From assembly GCA_009776905.1 (NCBI GenBank), contig WRMX01000150.1:1-5574 (forward strand): a DNA stretch of 5,574 nt. Reading direction: 5' to 3'. The notes under the pieces were generated by a model. It made no database searches. It was not told the DNA's origin and saw nothing but the letters and a program-made list of their open reading frames with translations. Below are positions 1 to 5,238 of this stretch, one piece after another. This DNA is from Oscillospiraceae bacterium (lineage in GTDB: Bacteria > Bacillota > Clostridia > Oscillospirales > Oscillospiraceae). The position numbers were made by a program, and so were the translations under genes. The stretch's first letter is position 1. Each line of letters starts with the position of its first letter.

Positions 1-487
1 ATTGTGGCTATTTACAAATTCTCTCCATGTGAAATCTGCATCTTTTCTTTCCGGTCCGCTCGCGATGAAAAAATAACGGATGGAATCCGGGTGGTATCTG
101 TCAACGATGTCCTTGACCCATATAGCCCAATTCAGACTGGTGGAAATCCTTCGCCCTTCCAATGTCATAAACTCACTTGATATGATGTCGTCAGGCAGTT
201 TCCACGCGCCACCGTTTGCCAGCATCAGCGACGGTAGTATTATTGTATGGAATGGTATATTGTCTTTACCGTGAACGTAGTAATGTCGGCTGTCCTCGCT
301 CCATAAATCCTCATACCGCTCACCGCGATGTTCGGCGACAGTTTTGCTCATGGACAAATACCCCAAAACATTTTCTGCCCATACATAGATTTTTTTGTCG
401 TTGTAACCGTCTTTTGGAACATCAATGCCGCAGTCAATGGCGCGTGTAATCGCTCTGTCACGCAGCCCCTCATTTTAAAATTTTCAT
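1..487 (-). pseudogene. metS: Methionyl-tRNA synthetase remnant, internally deleted and frameshifted (also cut by the window edge)
   Basis: MetRS charges tRNA-Met with methionine in the cytoplasm. After a good ribosome binding site the start reads M-K-I-L-K then TGA (472-470). One base away, from 471 down to 1, there are 157 open codons beginning EGLRDRAITR with clear MetRS signatures: IYVWAENVLGYLS, YYVHGKDNIPFHTIILP, EFMTLEGRRISTS (KMSKS-loop equivalent, about 150-136), NWAIWV, DSIRYF and DFTWREFV at the entry to the anticodon-binding domain. MKIL is a usual start of one bacterial/archaeal-like MetRS type, where MKILIGGAWPYANG precedes the HIGH motif. In full-length enzymes about 200 residues lie between MKIL and the WLxEGLxDRAITR segment; they are absent here. 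I infer an internal deletion joined at the TTAAAA run plus a frame change. With no HIGH motif the product could not activate methionine alone. The 3' end lies beyond the window. An assembly error is the main alternative. Confidence 0.85.
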
Positions 488-496
488 TCTGTGTGC

Positions 497-503
497 ACCT
501 CTT
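497..503 (-). promoter_or_regulatory. Ribosome binding site of the metS remnant
   Basis: AGAGGTG on the minus strand lies 9 nt upstream of the ATG at 487-485. It marks the original metS start and shows that the translation-initiation region survives although the frame behind it is broken after five codons. Confidence 0.7.
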
Positions 504-533
504 TCAATTTGATTTGATATTACGAAAATGCGG

Positions 534-583
534 CAAACAAAAACGCCCTCCTCTCCGAAAACTTAGTTTTCGGGGACGAGAGC
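534..583 (-). terminator. Intrinsic terminator of the T-box leader
   Basis: GCTCTCGTCCCCGAAAAC (583-566) pairs with GTTTTCGGAGAGGAGGGC (563-546 region) around a TAA loop, with two mismatches, and is followed by GTTTTTGTTT. The CCCC on its 5' side can instead pair with the GGGG of the T-box to form the antiterminator, the standard T-box switch. Confidence 0.88.
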
Positions 584-840
584 TACAGCTTCGTGATACC
601 ACCCCAAATTTATCCGCGCCTCACGACACGAACCTCATCTGCTGCGGGCAGGGAATGACCTGCCGAGAGCATAGCGCTGTCACGGGCGCACCCGTCGCAG
701 CCTTGGGTGAAATTACCTTCGGTGCGCGGCTCCAAGACCATGTTCGGCAGTTACATAGCTTTACCCATTCTCAGCCGTCGGGTTCTCTGTAAAAGATATA
801 ACCGCTTACTCTTCTTTTCATTGCCTTTAATTCAGTTGTT
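534..840 (-). promoter_or_regulatory. Methionine T-box riboswitch leader of metS
   Basis: T-box leaders sense uncharged tRNA and allow read-through into aminoacyl-tRNA synthetase or amino-acid genes. On the minus strand I see, in order: the AGTA of the specifier-loop motif (about 810-800); a 10-bp helix GCGGTTATAT/ATGTAACTGC with one G-U near its base; an AGAGA block and GGCTGAGAATGGGTAAA in the distal part of stem I; the specifier loop GAAC followed by ATG (741-739, Met); further stems; the conserved T-box GGGGTGGTATCACGAAG (605-589); and the terminator hairpin. The UGGU in the T-box fits the ACCA end of a tRNA with discriminator A, as tRNA-Met has. The Met specifier agrees with the MetRS remnant behind it. 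All elements needed for regulation look present, although the downstream gene is broken. Confidence 0.93.
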
Positions 841-846
841 AATGAC

Positions 847-874
847 ATTATAGCTGAATAATTCAAAAGTTCAA
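847..874 (-). promoter_or_regulatory. Promoter of the metS T-box transcript
   Basis: On the minus strand TTGAAC (874-869), a 16-bp spacer and a perfect TATAAT (852-847) form a sigma-A-type promoter. Transcription would start near 840, just ahead of the first T-box stem I elements. Confidence 0.8.
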
Positions 875-896
875 CTATAAAATCGGGAACACTACC

Positions 897-943
897 GCGA
901 ACGTCTCCCCGACGAAGAAAAATCTTGTCGGGGGAGAGTTCGC
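897..943. terminator. 47-nt bulged hairpin behind tRNA-Ser, possible terminator
   Basis: GCGAAC (897-902) pairs with GTTCGC (938-943), TCTCCCCGAC with GTCGGGG(G)AGA, and AAGA with TCTT around an AAAA loop. About 20 pairs form with only single-base G bulges. It lies 12 nt beyond the tRNA-Ser 3' end and ahead of the metS promoter, where a tRNA terminator would be expected. In tRNA direction no U-run follows directly, only GATTTT about 12 nt later, so termination is inferred from position and stem strength. It could also serve as a processing site or be a small palindromic repeat. Confidence 0.5.
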
Positions 944-955
944 ATTAGTTCCTAA

Positions 956-1044
956 TGGCGGAGAGGGTGGGATTCGAACCCACGCTACCTTGCGGTAGAC
1001 CTGATTTCGAGTCAGGCTCGTTATGACCACTTCGATACCTCTCC
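956..1044 (-). tRNA. tRNA-Ser(CGA), reads UCG codons
   Basis: The minus strand gives a complete class II tRNA with encoded CCA: acceptor arms GGAGAGG (1044-1038) and CCTCTCC (966-960), discriminator G, then CCA (958-956). The anticodon arm is CCTGA-CTCGAAA-TCAGG with anticodon CGA (1009-1007). The long variable arm CTACC-GCAA-GGTAG is typical of tRNA-Ser. The T arm contains GGTTCGAATCC. All stems pair without mismatch as far as I can read. It has its own promoter and is transcribed leftwards, like the metS leader. Confidence 0.97.
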
Positions 1045-1067
1045 AAGGTAGAATTGTTCATTTTCGC

Positions 1068-1096
1068 TTGCTTAAAACAAAATACACGATTATAAT
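1068..1096 (+). promoter_or_regulatory. Rightward promoter for smr and probably folA-thyA
   Basis: Plus strand TTGCTT (1068-1073), 17-bp spacer, perfect TATAAT (1091-1096). Start predicted near 1103, giving a leader of about 93 nt before smr that includes the 12-bp repeats. It overlaps the tRNA-Ser promoter on the opposite strand, so polymerase could hardly occupy both at once. Confidence 0.6.
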
Positions 1097-1107
1097 AGTT
1101 TTGTCAA
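1079..1107 (-). promoter_or_regulatory. Promoter of tRNA-Ser
   Basis: Minus strand TTGACA (1107-1102, perfect consensus), a 17-bp spacer and TATTTT (1084-1079). The predicted start near 1072 leaves a short leader of about 28 nt before the tRNA. It occupies the same DNA as the rightward promoter 1068-1096. Confidence 0.8.
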
Positions 1108-1111
1108 GTGC

Positions 1112-1163
1112 GTGATTAGGGTAATTCATGATTAGGGTAGTGATTAGGGTAGTGATTAGGATA
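1112..1163 (+). repeat. Four 12-bp repeats, GTGATTAGGGTA type
   Basis: Copies are at 1112-1123, 1128-1139 (first base A), 1140-1151 and 1152-1163 (AGGATA in place of AGGGTA). An extra ATTC separates copies 1 and 2; the rest are head to tail. GTGCGTG flanks the array on both sides (1108-1114, overlapping copy 1, and 1164-1170). The array lies in the presumed leader of smr. The sequence shows the repeats directly; a role as operator, RNA structure or coding repeat is open. Confidence 0.9.
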
Positions 1164-1196
1164 GTGCGTGCGTACAATTTAGGGAGAGGGTCTTGA
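1128..1196 (+). CDS. Possible 22-codon leader ORF made from the 12-bp repeats
   Basis: The ATG in repeat copy 2 opens a frame in which each 12-bp unit is exactly four codons, giving M-IRVV-IRVV-IRIV then RAYNLGRGS and TGA. The TGA (1194-1196) overlaps the smr ATG (1196-1198) as TGATG, the usual arrangement for translational coupling. AGGG in copy 1 lies 6 nt ahead of the ATG as a possible weak ribosome binding site. The peptide is rich in Ile and Val and uses the AGG arginine codon three times, so it resembles a leader peptide, but no terminator/antiterminator pair was seen between it and smr. It may simply be an open stretch produced by repeats whose length is a multiple of three. Confidence 0.3.
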   Translation: MIRVVIRVVIRIVRAYNLGRGS

Positions 1197-1543
1197 TGGA
1201 CGGCATCCTTAGAGAAGTGAACATAAAATCCGATATGCCGACTGTTGACGATGCCATACGGAGGATCACATACAACGTTAAAAACGCCGGGGCTCTCGGC
1301 GTTACGGCAATTAAGTTCGTGCATGGGTACGGATCGACGGGAAAAGGCGGCGCGATACGCACTGAGGTACGCAAATACCTGGAACGGCAAAAGACACGAA
1401 AACAAATCAGCAACTATATCACCGGTGAAGATTTTTCGATATTTGACGAAGCCACGAGGAACGCATTTGCAGTATGCGATATGCTGCGGCGCGATAACGA
1501 CCTCGATCGCCATAACAACGGCATTACTATTGTCATTCTATAA
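1196..1543 (+). CDS. Small stand-alone Smr-domain protein
   Basis: A 115-residue protein consisting almost entirely of an Smr (small MutS-related) domain. The key segment IKFVHGYGSTGKGGAIR (about 39-55) matches the Smr HGxGxGxLR signature, and GITIVIL (109-115) matches the closing strand. The N-terminal LREVNIKSDMPTVDDAIRRI (5-24) replaces the usual LDLHG start. A middle segment, GEDFSIFDEATR (77-88), occurs in short Smr proteins that I recall from other Firmicutes. Smr domains bind or cut nucleic acids: in MutS2 they act on branched DNA and collided ribosomes, and in other proteins on RNA. The substrate here is unknown. ATG at 1196 is preferred because AGGGAGAGGG (1181-1190) precedes it by 5 nt; TTG at 1193 would add one residue. 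It is first in a run with folA and thyA, 111 nt ahead of folA. Confidence 0.85.
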   Translation: MDGILREVNIKSDMPTVDDAIRRITYNVKNAGALGVTAIKFVHGYGSTGKGGAIRTEVRKYLERQKTRKQISNYITGEDFSIFDEATRNAFAVCDMLRRDNDLDRHNNGITIVIL

Positions 1544-1654
1544 CGATTATAAGCCATTTATTGCAAACATGTCCGTAATCCCGCAACCGGATGCCGCGCG
1601 ATGCGGCTATATTCGCCCAACAGCAGCACAACACGAACGGAGATCGGAGGACAT

Positions 1655-2191
1655 ATGCAGCTGATCGTCGCGGTCAACAGCGATTGGGGAATCGGCTATA
1701 ACAATACGCAGTCCGTCGTCCTCCCGGAGGATAGGCGCCACTTCAAAGCTTTGACGGACGGCGGCACAGTTATTGCCGGAAGGAAGACTTTTGAGGATTT
1801 TGGAAGGCCCCTGCCCAACAGGAAGAATATTGTCTTGACGCGCAACATGAGTTACAATGTCGATGGCATCATCATCGCGCACTCGGTCGACGAAGCCCTC
1901 ACTTTTGTTGCCGGTGATGATGCTGATATGGTGTTCATTATCGGTGGCGGGAGCATTTATACGCAGTTCTTAAACATGTGTTCCCACGCGCATGTGACAA
2001 AGATTAATGCCATGCCCCCATCCGACACATATTTCCCAAACCTGGACGAATCTTCGAACTGGTATCCGGAGCGACGCGGGGAACCTGCAATTTCTAGCGG
2101 AGTGGAGTTCTCGTTCGATATATATCATAACAATTCCATCCGGCGGGCGCCGGCAATCCCCCACGGTGGCACTAATGGCCATGATATCTGA
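1655..2191 (+). CDS. folA: Dihydrofolate reductase
   Basis: Reduces dihydrofolate to tetrahydrofolate with NADPH in the cytoplasm, renewing the cofactor used by the thymidylate synthase encoded next. The 178-residue product shows the family order: LIVAVNSDWGIG (3-14), LPEDRRHF (23-30) with the catalytic acid Asp26 (Asp27 in E. coli), AGRKTFEDFGRPLPNRKNIVL (41-61) with the folate-binding Arg56, IIGGGSIY (95-102) for NADPH, Thr115, and DTYFP (124-128). The conserved Trp before the catalytic Asp (E. coli Trp22) is Val here. The usual end is near residue 160; about 18 residues (SIRRAPAIPHGG onward) form an unusual tail. The start at 1655 follows GGAGG at 1646-1650; an earlier ATG at 1601 would add 18 residues without family similarity. 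thyA starts 18 nt after the stop. Confidence 0.95.
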   Translation: MQLIVAVNSDWGIGYNNTQSVVLPEDRRHFKALTDGGTVIAGRKTFEDFGRPLPNRKNIVLTRNMSYNVDGIIIAHSVDEALTFVAGDDADMVFIIGGGSIYTQFLNMCSHAHVTKINAMPPSDTYFPNLDESSNWYPERRGEPAISSGVEFSFDIYHNNSIRRAPAIPHGGTNGHDI

Positions 2192-2209
2192 TAAATAAGG
2201 AGGTTTGCC

Positions 2210-2944
2210 ATGTTTGAGCTATTCGTCAAGGCCGAGTCTCTTCCTGAGGCATATCATTGTGCGCTGGCGGAGCTGCATGCGAACAACGATGAGCTGCCTT
2301 GCCCGGATTATAACACCCGGCAAAAAGAGGCCTCCATGACCTTTATTGTCGAACAGCCGCTTTCCGAGCCGATGATCAGCAGATTATTCATCGGCGATCC
2401 GCGATCGCTCGAGCAATATCGCCAGGAGATGCTCGACGGCATTCTGGATTTCGAGGTCGAGCGAGGCAACTGGGAATATACTTACCATCAGCGGATGGAG
2501 AAACAGATTCCATGGTTGATCAGCGAGCTGCGACGCAACCCCGATTCGCGACGGGCCGTTGTTATCATTCGCGACGAGCAAGATCATGCATCAGATTCTC
2601 CCGCGTGCCTGCAGCACATGCAATTTCTCATCAGAAGCGGAGCGTTGCATTGCAAGGTCCTGTTTCGCTCAAATGATGCGACAAAAGCCGCTTTTATGAA
2701 CGCTTTTGCTTTGATTATGCTGCAAAAGCGCATTGCGGACAGCCTCGGCGTGGCCATCGGCAGCTATACCCATCGAGCGAACAGCTTCCATGTATATGAA
2801 CGTGACTACGATATGTTTGACGGCTACATCAGGCGCATCGCTGCAGGGGACGATCTTACATATTGCTACGAAGGTGATTGGGACGAGCAGATGGAGGAAG
2901 CAAAACCTGATATAGCAAAAATGGTAGAAACATTAAAAGGATGA
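2210..2944 (+). CDS. thyA: Thymidylate synthase, divergent short type
   Basis: Methylates dUMP to dTMP using 5,10-methylene-tetrahydrofolate and releases dihydrofolate, which FolA recycles. At 244 residues it is shorter than E. coli ThyA (264) and has a diverged N-terminal half. Recognisable parts: RRNPDSRRAVVIIRD (108-122) with the phosphate-binding Arg pair 114/115; SPACLQHMQFLIRSGALHCK (130-149) with nucleophile Cys133, where classical enzymes have PPCH; LFRSNDATKAAFMNAFAL (151-168) with RSxD and Asn164 at the position of E. coli Asn177, which selects dUMP over dCMP; and HRANSFHVYERD (188-199) matching the H-x-Y of classical enzymes. The combination favours a true dUMP enzyme over a dCMP hydroxymethylase. 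AAGGAGG (2197-2203) is 6 nt ahead of the ATG. It is the middle of a tight gene run: 18 nt after folA and 3 nt before the methyltransferase gene. Confidence 0.88.
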   Translation: MFELFVKAESLPEAYHCALAELHANNDELPCPDYNTRQKEASMTFIVEQPLSEPMISRLFIGDPRSLEQYRQEMLDGILDFEVERGNWEYTYHQRMEKQIPWLISELRRNPDSRRAVVIIRDEQDHASDSPACLQHMQFLIRSGALHCKVLFRSNDATKAAFMNAFALIMLQKRIADSLGVAIGSYTHRANSFHVYERDYDMFDGYIRRIAAGDDLTYCYEGDWDEQMEEAKPDIAKMVETLKG

Positions 2945-2947
2945 ATT

Positions 2948-4057
2948 ATGGAATTTACATTTTCCGTCCCTTGTCTTTTCGGCGTCGAAGGCCTGTGCGC
3001 CGATGAGCTGCGGAGGATCGGCATGGCTGACGTCCGCGCAGAAAATGGACGAGTTCTATTCGCCGGTAGCGCCGGAGATATTGCGCGGGCAAACATCAAT
3101 CTTCGCACGGGCGAGCGAGTGTTGCTCATTGTCGGCACGACGGCCGCCAACAGCTATGACGAACTCTTTGAGGGCGTTCGTGCGATGGGATGGGAGCGGT
3201 TCATTCCATTCGACGGCAAGTTCCCCGTCAAGGGGCATTCCTTGGACTCTAAGCTGCATTCCATTCCCGATTGTCAGAGCATAATCAAAAAGGCCATCGC
3301 CGAGTCGCTAAAGGTGAAATACAAGGTCGATTGGATGGCAGAATCCGGAGCTAAATACCAGGTGCGTTTCTCCATTATGGACAATATTGCGACACTTAGC
3401 ATCGACACCACAGGCGACGGCTTGCACAAGAGAGGCTACAGGCCTGTTAGCAACGCCGCGCCCCTCAGGGAAACGCTTGCAGCGGCAATAGTAAAGCTAT
3501 CGCGTTATCGCGGGCGCGAGCCTGTGTGCGACCCATTCTGCGGGTCGGGGACGATTCCGATCGAAGCGGCGCTTGCGGCGCTTAATCGCGCGCCCGGGCT
3601 GAACCGCGGTTTCTCGGCGCAGAGCTGGGCGTGGCAGAACAAGAGTCTTTGGGACGATGCAATTGCTGAAGCCAGAGCGCATGAATACCGCGGAAAATAT
3701 GATATTTGGGGCGGCGATATTGATCGCGAATGCATCGATATCGCCAAAGAGAACGCCAAACGCGCCGGCGTCGCGGAGCATATTCGTTTTGAATGCTCAG
3801 ATGCAGCAAGTTTCCGCAGAGATGCGCCGGGCGGCATTCTGATGTCCAACCCGCCATATGGCGAGCGGATCATGCAGCAAAGCGAGGCAGAGGATATATA
3901 CCGACGCCTTGGCGCTGTCTCAAAGCAACTTGAAAAGTGGAAAATATACATTCTCTCTTCACACGCGGAATTTGAGCGCGCTTTTGGAATGGCCGCAGTA
4001 AAGAAGAGGAAACTATATAATGGTATGATCAAATGCGACTTATATATGTATTTTTGA
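2948..4057 (+). CDS. rlmL: THUMP-domain class I SAM-dependent RNA methyltransferase (RlmL/YpsC type)
   Basis: Predicted to make N2-methylguanosine in 23S rRNA. The 369 residues match the Firmicutes YpsC proteins, which correspond to the N-terminal half of E. coli RlmL (G2445). An N-terminal ferredoxin-like part (FTFSVPCLFGVEGLCADELRR) leads into a THUMP domain (about 45-155), which binds RNA. Then GLHKRGYRP (158-166) and the Rossmann-fold methyltransferase follow: SAM-binding DPFCGSGTIPIEAA (195-208), the GGDIDRECID acidic strand end (255-264), and catalytic motif IV NPPYGER (301-307). The E. coli second half (RlmK, m7G2069) is absent, as is normal in Firmicutes. AAAAGGA at 2935-2941 is the ribosome binding site and overlaps the end of thyA; only 3 nt separate the genes, so coupling is likely. 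The exact target nucleotide is inferred from family membership. Confidence 0.93.
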   Translation: MEFTFSVPCLFGVEGLCADELRRIGMADVRAENGRVLFAGSAGDIARANINLRTGERVLLIVGTTAANSYDELFEGVRAMGWERFIPFDGKFPVKGHSLDSKLHSIPDCQSIIKKAIAESLKVKYKVDWMAESGAKYQVRFSIMDNIATLSIDTTGDGLHKRGYRPVSNAAPLRETLAAAIVKLSRYRGREPVCDPFCGSGTIPIEAALAALNRAPGLNRGFSAQSWAWQNKSLWDDAIAEARAHEYRGKYDIWGGDIDRECIDIAKENAKRAGVAEHIRFECSDAASFRRDAPGGILMSNPPYGERIMQQSEAEDIYRRLGAVSKQLEKWKIYILSSHAEFERAFGMAAVKKRKLYNGMIKCDLYMYF

Positions 4058-4087
4058 CGCAATACTCATGATGCGAGGCTTAGAAAA

Positions 4088-5032
4088 ATGAAGCATTTAT
4101 TCATCATCAATCCTGTTGCCGGCAACAAGAAACGCAACCTTGGCGAGATAGAGGCAAAGATCGCCCAATTTGCCGATGAGCTTGGCGACCCATATGAAAT
4201 ATACTTTACGAAGGCCCCGATGGATGCGGCCGAAAAGGTCGCTGAAACGGCAGATGCGATCGGTGATGGCGACCTATTGTATGTATATGCCTGCGGTGGC
4301 GATGGCACGCTTAATGAATGTGTCAACGGCGCCGCGGAGCGGGCGAATACCGCAATCACTCATTATCCTTGCGGGACAGGCAATGACTTCATTAGAACTT
4401 TTGGCGAGGACAACGTCGCCAAATTCCATGACTTGCATGCGTTCATCAAAGGCACGGTGAAACCGCTCGACCTAATAGATTGTAATGGGCGCTATGGCAT
4501 AAACATCTGTTCCGTCGGGATTGATGCGCGGGTGGCAAATGATGTCCACAAATACAGCAAAGTCCCCGTTATCGGCGGCGCCACCGGCTATGTCACGTCG
4601 CTCGCGGTCAATATCATCAAGGGGATAAAGCAGAAATACCGCATATCGATTGACGGCGAGATAATTGAAAAAGACATCACGCTCGTCTGCGCCTGCAACG
4701 GACGGTTTTATGGCGGCGGGTTCAACCCTGTACCGGACGCTCTGCCGGACGATGGCGTTCTGGAGTATCTCATTCTTGATGGGGTTTCACGCCTGCGGGT
4801 TGCGCAAATCACCAACAGATATGCTAAAGGGCGGTTTCGCGAATTGTCGAAAATTATTGATTATCACCGCAGCGATTGCATGGAGATAGAGGGGGAACGC
4901 GATTTCGTCGTGAATATTGACGGCGAGATCATCAGCACAAACAAGATATGCTTCAATATCGTGCCAAATGGGATTAATTTTCTGTTTCCATCAGGCATGG
5001 TTTTTTCCGATGTCATAGATAATGGGAGATAA
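4088..5032 (+). CDS. Diacylglycerol kinase family lipid kinase (YegS/BmrU/DgkB type)
   Basis: Phosphorylates a lipid alcohol, probably diacylglycerol, with ATP at the inner face of the membrane. The 314-residue protein has the complete family pattern: FIINPVAGNKK (5-15) at the N-terminal strand and loop; the nucleotide-binding signature CGGDGTLNECVNG (69-81); HYPCGTGNDFIR (92-103); GINICSVGIDARVAND (137-152); NGRFYGGGFNPVPDALPDDG (204-223); and the C-terminal FVVNIDGE (273-280) with INFLFP. No signal peptide or membrane helix is apparent, as in soluble members such as DgkB. The sequence does not separate DgkB, which recycles diacylglycerol from lipoteichoic acid synthesis, from YegS-like kinases, so no symbol is given. 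It starts 30 nt after the methyltransferase stop with a weak GAGG site (4075-4078, 9 nt from ATG), so it may be translated less efficiently. No clear terminator follows it. Confidence 0.92.
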   Translation: MKHLFIINPVAGNKKRNLGEIEAKIAQFADELGDPYEIYFTKAPMDAAEKVAETADAIGDGDLLYVYACGGDGTLNECVNGAAERANTAITHYPCGTGNDFIRTFGEDNVAKFHDLHAFIKGTVKPLDLIDCNGRYGINICSVGIDARVANDVHKYSKVPVIGGATGYVTSLAVNIIKGIKQKYRISIDGEIIEKDITLVCACNGRFYGGGFNPVPDALPDDGVLEYLILDGVSRLRVAQITNRYAKGRFRELSKIIDYHRSDCMEIEGERDFVVNIDGEIISTNKICFNIVPNGINFLFPSGMVFSDVIDNGR

Positions 5033-5128
5033 TTGGAGAAAATTGTTGTCCGGAGGAGATTTCTGTCGATATTTGCCAATAATCACCATTTTTATACACT
5101 ATTCCCCGGTATTTGCGGAATGTATAAG

Positions 5129-5157
5129 TTGCCAAAATAACTCAATTCAATTATTAT
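5129..5157 (+). promoter_or_regulatory. Promoter of groES
   Basis: TTGCCA (5129-5134), 17-bp spacer, TATTAT (5152-5157). The predicted start near 5164 lies at the left edge of the CIRCE palindrome, so bound HrcA would block polymerase directly. Confidence 0.7.
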
Positions 5158-5161
5158 AAGA

Positions 5162-5198
5162 CTGCGTTAGCACTCATTGCTAGAGAGTGCTAACGCAG
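5162..5198 (+). promoter_or_regulatory. CIRCE operator for HrcA, with extended arms
   Basis: Core TTAGCACTC (5167-5175), 9-nt spacer, GAGTGCTAA (5185-5193), an exact match to the CIRCE consensus. The symmetry extends five more bases on each side (CTGCG/CGCAG), giving perfect 14-bp arms. HrcA, kept active by GroEL, represses chaperone operons here and releases them under heat or misfolding stress. The site lies between the groES promoter and its ribosome binding site. Confidence 0.97.
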
Positions 5199-5238
5199 CC
5201 GGATTGTTAACAGACATTTTATAAGGAGGGCATACATT

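Noticed and set aside
328..792. Long plus-strand open frame of 154 codons
   Set aside because: It runs antisense through the T-box leader and the metS remnant, whose signals are clear on the minus strand; the protein has no recognisable pattern and no ribosome binding site.
1112..1163. CRISPR array or plasmid-type iterons
   Set aside because: Units are 12 bp and mostly head to tail without unique spacers, and no cas or replication gene is nearby.
1058..1513. Minus-strand open frame of 151 codons
   Set aside because: Antisense to the Smr gene, the 12-bp repeats and the promoter region; no family resemblance.
1593..1607. GCCGC-GCGAT-GCGGC hairpin between smr and folA
   Set aside because: A stem of only five pairs with no U-run; too weak to call a terminator between the two genes.
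1601..1654. Earlier in-frame start for folA
   Set aside because: The 18 added residues do not match DHFR, whose N-terminal strand begins at 1655 behind GGAGG; no good ribosome binding site precedes 1601.
3505..4062. Minus-strand open frame of 185 codons
   Set aside because: Lies antisense to the methyltransferase domain with its intact DPFCGSGT and NPPYGER motifs; a composition shadow.
5093..5126. Inverted repeat TATACA...TTCC / GGAATGTATA after the lipid kinase gene
   Set aside because: AT-rich, interrupted stem with a large loop and no U-run on either strand; not a convincing terminator.
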